15,794 bases of DNA from Bdellovibrio sp. (GCA_016213345.1 JACRAO010000212.1:1-15794), one strand, 5' to 3'. Counted from the stretch's first letter, positions 6,739 to 14,662 are shown. Numbers and translations: made by a program. The notes: a model not told the origin generated them from the sequence alone.

Positions 6739-8430
6739 TTAACTCTCCATTGTAGCTGCTAAGGCTTCTTCTAGGCTTGTTTTCCCTTCGCTGACTTTTC
6801 CTAAAGCAGATGTTCTTAGGGTTTGCATGCCTTCTTGTATAGATTGTTGTTTTAGTTCTAAAGATGTTGCTCCCTTAAGTACCATTTCTTTAAGCGTTCG
6901 ACTAAAATCCAGAATTTCATAAATGGCTATTCGTCCCCGGTAACCAAGATTATTGCAATTTGGACACCCTTTGCCAGTGTAACAAATAGTATTTTCAGGT
7001 AAGCCAAATTGTATTAGTTTTTCTTTTGGAACCGTCTGTTCAACTTTGCATCTCGGGCAAAGTGTTCTTACTAATCGTTGTGCAATAATTGTATTTAGTG
7101 AGGCAACTACTAAAAAAGGTTCAAGACCCATGTTCATCAGTCGTGTAATTGTGCTGGGCGCGTCATTTGTGTGAAGCGTGGATAAAACAAGGTGTCCTGT
7201 GAGTGCTGATTGTACTGCAATTTCAGCTGTTTCGTAATCACGGATTTCGCCTACCAGTATGATATCAGGGTCTTGTCTGAGTAGTGCTCTTAAAACACTC
7301 GCAAATGTTAGCCCGATTTCCTTATGAATTTGTATTTGATTGATGCCTTCGAGGTTATATTCTACTGGGTCTTCTGTAGTTGAAATATTATCTGTTATCT
7401 GGTTTAGAGTCGAGAGAGCAGAGTATAGAGTAGTTGTTTTGCCGCTGCCTGTTGGACCTGTGACCAAAACCATGCCATTTGGAGCATAAATTCCTTTTTT
7501 AAAAAGCTCTAATTGTTTTGAATCAAAGCCAAGTTTTTGCATATCCAGCTGTAGATTTTTTTTGCTTAAGATACGAAGAACTATTTTTTCTCCAAATAGA
7601 GTGGGAACGGAGTTTACACGAAAATCAATTTCACTTCCTTGTGCCCTTAATTTAATGCGGCCATCTTGTGGAATGCGACTTTCTGCAATATCCATTCGGG
7701 ACATTATTTTAAAGCGAGCAGTAATAGCTCGTTTCATTTCGAGTGGAAGCTCTGTCATTTGTTGCAAGACGCCATCAATTCGCATTCTCACTCGAAATTT
7801 TTTTTCATAGGGCTCAACGTGGATGTCACTGGCGCCACGTGTAATGGCCTCACTAAGAATGCTATTAACAATAGATATTACTGGTGCGTCTTCTGCTTTA
7901 GTTTGAGCATCGATTTCGTGAACTTCTACCAGTTCTATGCCGGTAGAGTCTTTCATTTCTTCTTTTAATTCTTTAGTGGCGCTTTTTAAGGCTTCTCCTA
8001 AATGCGTTGATGCTCCGTAGTGTTTATTGAGAGTAATGTCAAATGCCGTATAAGACGTAAGCACGGGTTCAATTGTCATTTTTGTTTTAAACTTTAAGTC
8101 ATCCAGTCGTGAGAGATTTGTAGGATCATAAACAGCAACAACAAGTTTTCCTTGGTTTGCTTGGATGGGTATGGCTTGATACTTTCTAGTGAGGTCCGAG
8201 GAAAGAAGCTGCAAAACTTCAGGCCTGATTTCAAATTTTGCAAGATTAATTGAAGGTAAGCCAAATTTTTGACTCAGATAATAAAGTAGCTTTGTTTCTG
8301 CGACTGCCCGATTTTCGATCAGAAAACGTATGTGACTTCCACCTGTTTTGCACGTTTCGACAGCGCTATCGAACTGTTTTTGTGAAATAAATTTGTCTTT
8401 GAGTAATAACTCAGCGAGTTGACGCGACAT
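6739..8430 (-). CDS. pilB: Type IV pilus assembly ATPase PilB
   Basis: PilB is the cytoplasmic hexameric ATPase that powers pilus extension. The 563-residue protein has an N-terminal MshEN/GspE-type domain (about 1-140). The ATPase core follows, with Walker A GPTGSGKTT (325-333), Asp box TTEDPVEY (351-358), Walker B ILVGEIRD (391-398) and His box GHLVLSTLHT (412-421). Four cysteines (458, 461, 489, 492) form the usual zinc-binding insertion. An AAGGATG Shine-Dalgarno lies about 8 nt before the ATG. It is the first gene of pilBTC and starts back to back with the pilG-like gene. A PilB rather than a GspE assignment follows from the adjacent pilT, pilC and pilM-P. Confidence 0.96.
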   Translation of the reverse strand: MSRQLAELLLKDKFISQKQFDSAVETCKTGGSHIRFLIENRAVAETKLLYYLSQKFGLPSINLAKFEIRPEVLQLLSSDLTRKYQAIPIQANQGKLVVAVYDPTNLSRLDDLKFKTKMTIEPVLTSYTAFDITLNKHYGASTHLGEALKSATKELKEEMKDSTGIELVEVHEIDAQTKAEDAPVISIVNSILSEAITRGASDIHVEPYEKKFRVRMRIDGVLQQMTELPLEMKRAITARFKIMSRMDIAESRIPQDGRIKLRAQGSEIDFRVNSVPTLFGEKIVLRILSKKNLQLDMQKLGFDSKQLELFKKGIYAPNGMVLVTGPTGSGKTTTLYSALSTLNQITDNISTTEDPVEYNLEGINQIQIHKEIGLTFASVLRALLRQDPDIILVGEIRDYETAEIAVQSALTGHLVLSTLHTNDAPSTITRLMNMGLEPFLVVASLNTIIAQRLVRTLCPRCKVEQTVPKEKLIQFGLPENTICYTGKGCPNCNNLGYRGRIAIYEILDFSRTLKEMVLKGATSLELKQQSIQEGMQTLRTSALGKVSEGKTSLEEALAATMES

Positions 8431-8499
8431 AGTAACCCATCCTTAGGCTTATGAGGATTTATGCACAAAGGCACTACCCCTGTTCTTTATTTTGTGAGA

Positions 8500-8528
8500 A
8501 TTATAAAGAGATGTCAATTGAGATTAAC
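8500..8528 (-). promoter_or_regulatory. Candidate pilB promoter
   Basis: A consensus TATAAT box stands on the minus strand at 8500-8505, about 70 bp before the pilB ATG. At 17-bp spacing the -35 region (8523-8528) reads GTTAAT and is weak. A TTGACA box at 8513-8518 is too close to pair with this -10. Support is the -10 match and position only. Confidence 0.3.
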
Positions 8529-9455
8529 ACTTACAAAAAGATGTTATTAGTTTTTTTTACTTTTTTATTTTTTTTGACTCAAGGTTTTTTTCAAGAAAAA
8601 CTCCAAAGAATTTCTGCATATACGGAAACACTAACTGTCCATGCAGAAAAACGGAACGCTGATTTATTCAAAATTTTTAGCTTTGGGCATGCTCCTGTCG
8701 GAGTAGATTGGCTGCTTATTCGTTTTTTGGCTTCTACAAGCTATATCAAAGCAACCGAAGGAGAACATGCGCTTGCTTATTATGACTTAGATTTAGCTAC
8801 AGAAGTAGATTCAGCTTTTTTTGAGCTTTACATGGGTGGAACAAATATTTTAGTTGTGATACTAAATGATAAAACTGGAGCACGTGAACTAATAGGCAGA
8901 GGAAATGACTTTCGCAAAAACGAACTGTGGCAATATTCTTCGGAGTTTCAGAAGGTGTTTTGGCCTTTTCCTTGGCAAGTTCCTATTTTGCAAGCTTATG
9001 TACTTTTGTTTGAGTTTGATGATTTACTCGGTGCATCTAAGGCATTTCAAGAAGCGGCTAAAATTCCTGGTGGGCCGCCTTATTTACAAAATCTTGCGGC
9101 TAGACTCGAAAAACCTGGTGGGCAATATGAAGTGGGTATGAGACTTTTAAATTTTATGATTCAAACAGCCCCTAACGAGATGGCTAAAGAAGCTTTAGAA
9201 AAAAAGAAACGATCACTTTTTATAGGGCAAACATTGTTCGGGATGAATTTTGCTTATAAAAATTTTTTAGATACTTTTCCTGAATATCACAAAAAACGCC
9301 CTTTTTCTGGCGAGGAAATAAGAAAATATTGGAAAAAATTTATGTTTGAAAATGGTTATTCGATCAAAGATCCATGGGGAGGTGAGTTTTATCTTGGCGA
9401 AAATGGTCAAATTCACTCTAGTATTCCGCATGAAAAAGTGCTTGGCTTGGAGTAG
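8511..9455 (+). CDS. PilG-like membrane-anchored pilus accessory protein
   Basis: I recognise no catalytic motif. The 314-residue form has one N-terminal membrane segment (residues 11-27, very rich in Phe and Leu), followed by a soluble, probably periplasmic helical region. That region contains a tetratricopeptide-like stretch (PWQVPILQAYVLLFEFDDLL followed by ASKAFQEAAKI, then GGPPYL). By position before an ABC ATPase, an ABC permease and pilD, it corresponds to pilG of the Myxococcus pilG-H-I group, which is needed for pilus formation there. The same frame is open from ATG 8451, but that start leaves only 20 bp to the divergent pilB start and adds an unlikely leader, so 8511 is preferred; 8541 is also possible. 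No start has a strong Shine-Dalgarno. Confidence 0.75.
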   Translation: MSIEINTYKKMLLVFFTFLFFLTQGFFQEKLQRISAYTETLTVHAEKRNADLFKIFSFGHAPVGVDWLLIRFLASTSYIKATEGEHALAYYDLDLATEVDSAFFELYMGGTNILVVILNDKTGARELIGRGNDFRKNELWQYSSEFQKVFWPFPWQVPILQAYVLLFEFDDLLGASKAFQEAAKIPGGPPYLQNLAARLEKPGGQYEVGMRLLNFMIQTAPNEMAKEALEKKKRSLFIGQTLFGMNFAYKNFLDTFPEYHKKRPFSGEEIRKYWKKFMFENGYSIKDPWGGEFYLGENGQIHSSIPHEKVLGLE

Positions 9456-9492
9456 ATTTGAAGTATTTTAGGAGTAAGGGCCCTGAGGCAAT

Positions 9493-10416
9493 ATGTCAAA
9501 TGTATTAGACGTACAAAACGTAGATCAAAAATTTAGGGCAGGGTTTTGGATGAAAAAAGTTCAAATTCTGTTTGATATTTGTATCAAAGTTCCTGCACAG
9601 GCTATTTTTGGTTTTTTGGGTCCAAATGGTGCGGGCAAAACAACGCTTATTCATTTGATTGTAGGTTTGCGAAAACCAACCAATGGCTGTATTAAGGTTT
9701 TAGGACATGCCGCTACTTCTTTGCAAGCAAGAGCAAAGTTGGGATATTTACCTGAAAGGCCATATTTTTATGAACATTTAACATCCGAGGGTATGCTTCT
9801 TTATTTTGGGACACTTTCAGGAATGAAAAAACATAAGATACTATCAAGAATTCCCAAAGTGTTGTCTTCTGTTGGTTTGCTTCATGCAAGACGCTTAGAG
9901 CTTAGAAAGTTTTCAAAGGGAATGCTGCAAAGAATTGGCATTGCCCAGGCTCTCTTGCATGATCCTGAATTTTTAGTCCTGGATGAGCCCATGAGCGGTT
10001 TAGATCCAGTGGGTAGAAAAGAAATGCGAGAGCTTTTAGTAGAACAAGTCACTTCTGGACGCACTGTTTTCTTTAGTTCGCATGTGATCCCTGATGTAGA
10101 AGCTATTTGTAACCAGGTAGCAGTTATTAATAAAGGTAAAATTTTGAGTTGTGGTCCCATTGGTGGTTTTCTGTCAAAAGGACCACTGCAAACAGAGATT
10201 GCATTTCAGGGGTTATCACTTGAAAAAGCGCAGAAAATTTCTTTTTTCCAGTCCTTAAAACAAATGCCGGATGGATTTAGAGTCATGGTCAGTTCACAAC
10301 AGGAAGTGCATCAAAGCATTGAGCAATTAATCCGATTTGGAGCTACAATTTTATGGGTTATTCCTGTTCGTCCATCCTTAGAAGACTTATTTATGAGTCA
10401 AATTGGAGAGTCATGA
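9493..10416 (+). CDS. ABC transporter ATP-binding protein (PilH-like)
   Basis: This is the ATPase subunit of an ABC-2 type transporter. The 307 residues show Walker A GPNGAGKT (43-50), the signature KFSKGMLQR (139-147, the variant usual in ABC-2 systems), Walker B LVLDEP (161-166), the D-loop SGLD (168-171) and the switch histidine H197. A C-terminal extension of about 90 residues follows the core. The ATG has a nearby GAGG. The stop overlaps the start of the permease gene by 4 bp (ATGA), so the two are translationally coupled partners. In Myxococcus the equivalent gene beside pilD is pilH, required for pili. The transported substrate is unknown. Confidence 0.85.
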   Translation: MSNVLDVQNVDQKFRAGFWMKKVQILFDICIKVPAQAIFGFLGPNGAGKTTLIHLIVGLRKPTNGCIKVLGHAATSLQARAKLGYLPERPYFYEHLTSEGMLLYFGTLSGMKKHKILSRIPKVLSSVGLLHARRLELRKFSKGMLQRIGIAQALLHDPEFLVLDEPMSGLDPVGRKEMRELLVEQVTSGRTVFFSSHVIPDVEAICNQVAVINKGKILSCGPIGGFLSKGPLQTEIAFQGLSLEKAQKISFFQSLKQMPDGFRVMVSSQQEVHQSIEQLIRFGATILWVIPVRPSLEDLFMSQIGES

Positions 10417-11204
10417 TTTCACATTTTTTTAAGGTTCTATTGGCTATTTGCAAAGTTACTTTTTCTGAAATGATCCGGGACAAGGTTCTGTATAACATTA
10501 TACTAATTTCAATTTTATTATTAGCAATTGGTTTCTTAGCATCTCAATTTTCCTTTATCCGTCCTGAGCGTGTTGTTTTAGATTTTGGTTTATCTGCAAT
10601 TAATTTGTCGTGTGCACTTATTGCTATTCTTGGTGGATCAAGCTTATTAGGAAAAGAGTTTGAACGTAGAACGGCCCATGTAACTTTGTCTCATCCTATC
10701 TCGCGTGCCCAGTTTGTTTTAGGAAAATATTTTGGGCTATTAAGTGTAGTTCTATTGAATGGATTACTCCTATCTATAATTCATATTTTGATTTTATCTT
10801 ATACGTCATATGAAATAAGTAGTGTTTTGCATAAGACCTATTTTGTTGCTTTAACTTTTATTTTAATTCAAAGTGTGATGATTTCGGCATTGGCTATTTT
10901 ATTCTCAAGCTTTACCACGACCTCGCTTTCTGTTATTTTTTCTATTGGATGTTATTTGGTCGGAAATAATATTAGCCAACTAAAATATCTTTTAACAAAA
11001 ATTTCTCATGTAGGAGGCAAGTTTTTATTAAAAGTGATTATTTTTTTGTTTCCTAATTATGAATATTTCAATCTGGGATTTAAAGTCACTTATGGGTTAA
11101 GTGTGCCTTGGATGCATGTATTAGCGTCACTAACTTACGGAATATGTTTTACTTGTTTTGTTTTGTTTTTATCGGCTATTTTGATCGAATTAAGAGAGGT
11201 CTAG
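10413..11204 (+). CDS. ABC-2 type transporter permease (PilI-like)
   Basis: This is the membrane subunit of the transporter formed with the preceding ATPase. The 263-residue protein has about six hydrophobic segments, including ILISILLLAIGFLA near the N-terminus and a last one ending in CFVLFLSAILIEL. This is the usual arrangement of ABC-2 permeases. The frame is open 60 bp further upstream inside the ATPase gene, but ATG 10413 is chosen: it gives the classic 4-bp ATGA overlap, has GGAGAG just upstream, and starts right before the conserved amphipathic N-terminus. It ends 4 bp before pilD. By position it corresponds to pilI of the Myxococcus cluster, though sequence alone shows only the transporter class. 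Confidence 0.8.
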   Translation: MISHFFKVLLAICKVTFSEMIRDKVLYNIILISILLLAIGFLASQFSFIRPERVVLDFGLSAINLSCALIAILGGSSLLGKEFERRTAHVTLSHPISRAQFVLGKYFGLLSVVLLNGLLLSIIHILILSYTSYEISSVLHKTYFVALTFILIQSVMISALAILFSSFTTTSLSVIFSIGCYLVGNNISQLKYLLTKISHVGGKFLLKVIIFLFPNYEYFNLGFKVTYGLSVPWMHVLASLTYGICFTCFVLFLSAILIELREV

Positions 11205-11208
11205 CAAA

Positions 11209-11973
11209 GTGAGTTTTTTTATTTTTGTATTGGGTCTTATTTTTGGAAGTTTTGCAAACGTGGTTATTTATAGATTACCGCGTGATCAGTCTGTTGTTAG
11301 ACCGCGTAGTTATTGTATACAGTGTAAAAAGCAAATTTCTTTTTTTGATAATATACCTTTATTAAGTTTTGTTTTACTTATGGGAAAATGCCGTAATTGT
11401 CATAGTAAAATTTCTATTCGTTATCCTATAGTTGAGTTTTTAGTGGGATTGGTGTTTTTAGCGGTTTATAAACATGTTGGATTTGGGTTTTCACTTTTTT
11501 TCAGGGATCTACCTTTTGTTCTTATTTTAATCATAATTGCATTTATTGATTTAGAGCATCGAATTATTCCAGATGAGCTCAGTTTGGGTGGCTTAGTTTT
11601 GGGTTTGGTTACTTCTTTTTTGAATCCAGAATTAGGAATTGTGAGTTCGTTTATTGGAGCTGGATTTGGATTTTGTGTTTTTTATGGATTAGCATGGTGT
11701 TATTTTAAAGTAACTCAGCAATCTGGTTTGGGTGGAGGTGACATTAAGCTTTTAGCAATGTTGGGAGCTTTTTTGGGTTTTCAGGGTATTATTATTATTT
11801 TAATGCTTAGTTCCATAAGTGGTAGCATTGTAGGAATTTTATGGGCTTTGTGGAATAAGGAAAAAAATCTCCTAAAAACGGCAATTCCCTTCGGTCCATT
11901 TTTAGTGGTTTCAGGACTATTTTATTATTTGATTGGTAATCCATTATGGCTCCAATTCATGATTCCGATTTAG
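11209..11973 (+). CDS. pilD: Prepilin peptidase / N-methyltransferase PilD
   Basis: PilD is an integral membrane aspartic protease that cleaves prepilin leaders and N-methylates the new end. The 254-residue protein carries the N-terminal methylase region with two CxxC pairs (C36/C39 and C61/C64). Both catalytic aspartates are present: D114 in AFIDLEHRIIPDE and D178 in GLGGGDIKLLAMLG. Several membrane helices surround them. The start is GTG at 11209, with GAGAGGT about 8 nt upstream; the FGSFANVVIYRLP segment follows close to the N-terminus as in the family. It is packed between the ABC permease (4 bp) and the next gene, which it overlaps by 28 bp. Confidence 0.96.
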   Translation: MSFFIFVLGLIFGSFANVVIYRLPRDQSVVRPRSYCIQCKKQISFFDNIPLLSFVLLMGKCRNCHSKISIRYPIVEFLVGLVFLAVYKHVGFGFSLFFRDLPFVLILIIIAFIDLEHRIIPDELSLGGLVLGLVTSFLNPELGIVSSFIGAGFGFCVFYGLAWCYFKVTQQSGLGGGDIKLLAMLGAFLGFQGIIIILMLSSISGSIVGILWALWNKEKNLLKTAIPFGPFLVVSGLFYYLIGNPLWLQFMIPI

Positions 11974-12563
11974 CTGAAGAGCGTTTCAAGCAATTACAGT
12001 GGAAATACTATGAACTTTGGGAGGATATCGAACAACGACTTAAGAAGCGAAAGAAACTTTTCATCTTGTTTGCTTTGGTGTTATTTTTTATTTTACTATC
12101 CGTTCCTATTTTTCAAGACCGCTTTCCAAAATGGCAAACTTATCAAATAACTACTAACTTAGCGAAATCAATTAACAAGCTAAAACGCGAAGTAACAACT
12201 CAACATGTTCCACTACGACTTAAGTTTTATGATTATTCTTCTTATCATAAGTTAAAGTTTCGAGTTGAAAAGGTCATAACATGCGCAGCGAGTCAGGGGG
12301 AGGTTCTTTGGCAAGAGGAGCTTGGATCAGAGAGGGCATTAAGAGATTATGCATTAATCACTAATGAGGGAGATAATTTTTTAGAAGTGCCTAATTTAGT
12401 AAATTCGTTTTGTTATGACCCTTTTTTTGGCAGTGCGCAAACTCAAAATGAAGAAAGTGTCGGTTTTGCAGTCATTCCTGTCAAAGATTTGCCGCTCAAA
12501 CGTAGAGATCGTGTTTCTTATTTGATTTTAACTGGTACATCGGCAGAAATTTCCTTCGAATAA
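11946..12563 (+). CDS. Single-pass membrane protein, GspH/FimT-like, no prepilin cleavage site
   Basis: I do not recognise a named family. The 205-residue protein has a charged cytoplasmic N-terminus (1-37), one membrane helix (about 38-55) and a periplasmic domain with two cysteines (C113, C156) that could form a disulfide. The segment after the helix (YQITTNLAKSINKLK, then VPLRLKFYD) resembles the start of GspH/FimT minor-pilin domains, where a long helix leads into a strand. But the helix is not preceded by a G/A-F-x-x-x-E prepilin motif, so PilD should not process it. The only methionine is the first residue, which fixes ATG 11946 unless a rare start is used. It overlaps pilD by 28 bp and is surely in the same transcript, so a role in pilus assembly is likely but unproven. 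Confidence 0.7.
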   Translation: MAPIHDSDLAEERFKQLQWKYYELWEDIEQRLKKRKKLFILFALVLFFILLSVPIFQDRFPKWQTYQITTNLAKSINKLKREVTTQHVPLRLKFYDYSSYHKLKFRVEKVITCAASQGEVLWQEELGSERALRDYALITNEGDNFLEVPNLVNSFCYDPFFGSAQTQNEESVGFAVIPVKDLPLKRRDRVSYLILTGTSAEISFE

Positions 12564-12587
12564 TTTGGAGTTATTAGGTAAAATTTA

Positions 12588-12841
12588 ACTAGTACTGTGT
12601 AAGGTGAGTTTTAGTATTTTTTTAAAGTACTTACATGAGGTCTCGGCGCGGCATCGTGCCTCTGGGACCCTTTGTCGTCGCCTACAAGGCCATCCTGGCC
12701 TTAGCTGTCCACTGGACAGCTGGCCTTCTCGGACTTCATGTCCTCGAAGTCTATGGGACTCCGGACATCCTGTCCTTCCCAAGGCCTCACTCATGTAAGT
12801 ACTTTAAAAAAATACTAAAACTAGTATTACACAGTACTAGT
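12588..12841 (+). repeat. Palindromic GC-core element, long copy (copy A)
   Basis: A 52-nt inverted repeat (arms 12588-12639 and 12790-12841, 48 of 52 positions paired, all mismatches in one 5-nt block) encloses a 150-nt core of 61% GC. The first 40 and last 37 core nt match the copy at 4261-4429 with one difference; the middle 73 nt are replaced by 6 nt there. Inner hairpins are GGCA-TCG-TGCC, AAGGCCA-TCC-TGGCCTT (12686-12702), AGCTGTCC-ACT-GGACAGCT (12703-12721) and GGACA-TCC-TGTCC (12763-12775). A closing stem pairs 12658-12667 with 12777-12785 around one bulged C. It starts 24 nt after the stop of the preceding gene. Frames open across it appear to be by-products of its high GC content. 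Confidence 0.9.
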
Positions 12842-12909
12842 ACACGACATGTTATTGGAAAAAAATAAAGTGCCAGTACATGATGTGTTATTGGGGAAAA
12901 AATAAAGTA
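12837..12909 (+). repeat. Two-copy tandem repeat, unit 36-37 bp, upstream of pilM
   Basis: Units 12837-12872 and 12873-12909 share AGTACA, TGTTATTGG, an A-run and TAAAGT, with 18 of the first 22 positions identical. Each unit has a short imperfect dyad around ACA...TGT. The first unit overlaps the end of the palindromic arm by 5 nt. Together with the pilM leader it fills the gap between the palindromic element and pilM. It could be an operator pair for pilM-P, or debris of local duplication. Confidence 0.65.
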
Positions 12910-12941
12910 TTGGGAGTGTAAAATTTTTAAAGAGGGAGAAA

Positions 12942-14003
12942 ATGTTTCAAAAACTTTTTAGTTTTCTAACACCGGCTCAAACTACTGTTGGATTAAGTAT
13001 TGGGAGTTCGTCTATTAAACTTGTTGAATTAAAAAATGAAAAAAACACCTGGAAACTTCTGCATTTTGGAATGGTTCAATTGCCAGAAGACGTTGTTGTT
13101 AATAGGGAAATTGTTAATCCCACTGCTGTGATTGACAGCCTTAAGACTATGCTTGGGCAAATTAAGCTCAAAAATAAATCAGTTTGCACAGCAATTTCTG
13201 GTACTTCGTTAATTATAAAAAGAATGACTGTAGAAGTTCAAAATATGAGAGAGCTGCAAGAACAGGTTTTTTGGGAAGCAGAACAATACTTGCCTTTTGA
13301 TATTGCAGAAGTTGTGATGGATTTTCAAGTTCTTGCTCAATCTAAAGAACAAAAAGTGGATGTTTTATTAGTGGCTGCAAAAAAAACAGTTGTTAATTCG
13401 TACATGAATGCCATTGAGTCTTCAGGACTAAAAACAAAAATTCTTGATACAGATTTTTTTGCACTCCAAAATATTTATGAAATAAATTATCCAGCTCAAA
13501 GTGGCGAAGCTGTCATGATTGTGGATATTGGAGCAAGTGCTATGAAGTTTATTGTCGTACACAGCGGGATTCCTGTTTTTACAAAAGAAGTAACTTTGGG
13601 AGGAAGCAATTTGACCGCTGAAATTCAAAAACAATTAGGATTGTCTTATACAGATGCAGAGACGTTAAAAACAGGAGGGCAAGGAGGCACGTATCCTCAA
13701 GAAGTTAGTGATTTAATGCATATGATGACTGAAAATTTTTCTTCTGAAGTAAAAAAAGTACTTGATGTCTATAGCGCTTCTTCTTCTGGTGCTCCGATTT
13801 CATATATTTTACTTGGAGGTGGGAGTTCTAAAATCCCAGGTTTGTCAAAGATTTTAGAAGAAAATCTTTCTCAACCCACCCAAATGATGAACCCTTTTAA
13901 CGCAATTTCTTATGATCCGGCGGTTTTTACGCCAGAATATGTGGCTGCTATTTCGCCTATTGCAGCTGTTCCACTGGGTTTAGCTTTAAGGGCAGGTGCT
14001 TAG
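12942..14003 (+). CDS. pilM: Type IV pilus assembly protein PilM (actin-like ATPase)
   Basis: PilM is a cytoplasmic, FtsA/actin-like protein that binds ATP and the short N-terminal tail of PilN, linking the PilB/PilT side to the alignment complex. The 353-residue protein shows the two phosphate loops GLSIGSSSIKLVEL (17-30) and MIVDIGASAMKF (192-203) and the adenosine motif LLGGGSSKIPGL (290-301). The insertion between them is the PilM-type SHS2-like region. A GAGGGAG Shine-Dalgarno precedes the ATG. It opens the pilM-N-O-P run and lies 378 bp after the previous gene, a gap filled by the palindromic element and the tandem repeat. A separate promoter in that gap is plausible, but none is clear. 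Confidence 0.96.
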   Translation: MFQKLFSFLTPAQTTVGLSIGSSSIKLVELKNEKNTWKLLHFGMVQLPEDVVVNREIVNPTAVIDSLKTMLGQIKLKNKSVCTAISGTSLIIKRMTVEVQNMRELQEQVFWEAEQYLPFDIAEVVMDFQVLAQSKEQKVDVLLVAAKKTVVNSYMNAIESSGLKTKILDTDFFALQNIYEINYPAQSGEAVMIVDIGASAMKFIVVHSGIPVFTKEVTLGGSNLTAEIQKQLGLSYTDAETLKTGGQGGTYPQEVSDLMHMMTENFSSEVKKVLDVYSASSSGAPISYILLGGGSSKIPGLSKILEENLSQPTQMMNPFNAISYDPAVFTPEYVAAISPIAAVPLGLALRAGA

Positions 14004-14006
14004 AAA

Positions 14007-14645
14007 ATGATAAAAATTAATTTAGCATTAAAAAAACAATTTAGTGCAGGTACAGATACCGGGATTAGTCGCTTTGATGTGGGTAATATTCAGAAAACAA
14101 GTTTAATTTTTATTGAAGAAGTAAAAGAAATCAGAGCACCTCTTATACGCATTATTTGTATTGTAGTTATTCTGGTTTTTGCATGGGGTTTTTATGGAGA
14201 GTATAAACAAAGTGTATTAATAAGTAAGGAAAAAGAACTCAAAAAACTTAATAAAACCGTTTCTGTATTACAAAGTGAGCTTGATAAAACTAAAGGCTAC
14301 GATGCCATCAAAAAAAGCCTCGAAGAAGACGAATCTATGATTCGTAATAAAATTGCAACTGTAAAAAAACTAATGATTGATCGTACAAATTCGCCAAAAT
14401 TGCTTTTAGAAATTTCAAAAGCGATTCCGGAAGACGTTTGGTTAACAGAGTTAAATATTCAAGAAACTACTGTTGCACTCAAAGGTGCTTCTTTGGGATT
14501 TAATCAGATTTCTGATTTTATGAAAAACTTAAATGAAAGTGTTTATTTTAAAGATTTGGATCTGAAATCTACACAACAGACAAAATTATCGACGGGACAT
14601 GAAATTGCTACTTTTGAACTTGCAGCACAAAAAAAACTAGAATGA
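14007..14645 (+). CDS. pilN: Type IV pilus assembly protein PilN
   Basis: PilN is an inner-membrane protein that pairs with PilO in the periplasm and with PilM in the cytoplasm. The 212-residue protein begins MIKINLALKK, a form of the INLL-type tail that docks into PilM. One membrane helix follows (about 46-64), then a long coiled coil (about 70-120) and a small ferredoxin-like periplasmic domain. The cytoplasmic part between tail and helix (about 11-45) is longer than the few residues usual in PilN. Spacing is 3 bp from pilM, and AAGGGCAGG at the end of pilM serves as Shine-Dalgarno. Confidence 0.92.
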   Translation: MIKINLALKKQFSAGTDTGISRFDVGNIQKTSLIFIEEVKEIRAPLIRIICIVVILVFAWGFYGEYKQSVLISKEKELKKLNKTVSVLQSELDKTKGYDAIKKSLEEDESMIRNKIATVKKLMIDRTNSPKLLLEISKAIPEDVWLTELNIQETTVALKGASLGFNQISDFMKNLNESVYFKDLDLKSTQQTKLSTGHEIATFELAAQKKLE

Positions 14646-14662
14646 AAATGGAGAACTGACTT

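Noticed and set aside
8451..8510. Upstream extension of the pilG-like gene to ATG 8451
   Set aside because: It leaves only 20 bp to the divergent pilB start, has a poor Shine-Dalgarno, and adds a leader unlike a membrane anchor. ATG 8511 fits better, but the longer form cannot be excluded.
12588..12841. Copy A as a CRISPR array, integron attC site or insertion sequence
   Set aside because: There are no regularly spaced repeats, no recognisable attC core sites next to an integrase, and no transposase reading frame.
12585..12868. Open frames on both strands across the GC-rich palindromic element
   Set aside because: They occur on both strands of a palindrome, are rich in Arg, Ser, Pro and Leu, match no family, and have no Shine-Dalgarno. 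They follow from the high GC content and the few stops in the core.
12905..13007. Direct 13-mer repeat (AAGTATTGGGAGT) at 12905-12917 and 12995-13007
   Set aside because: One copy lies within the conserved phosphate loop of pilM. The repeat is short and is best explained by chance or minor duplication.
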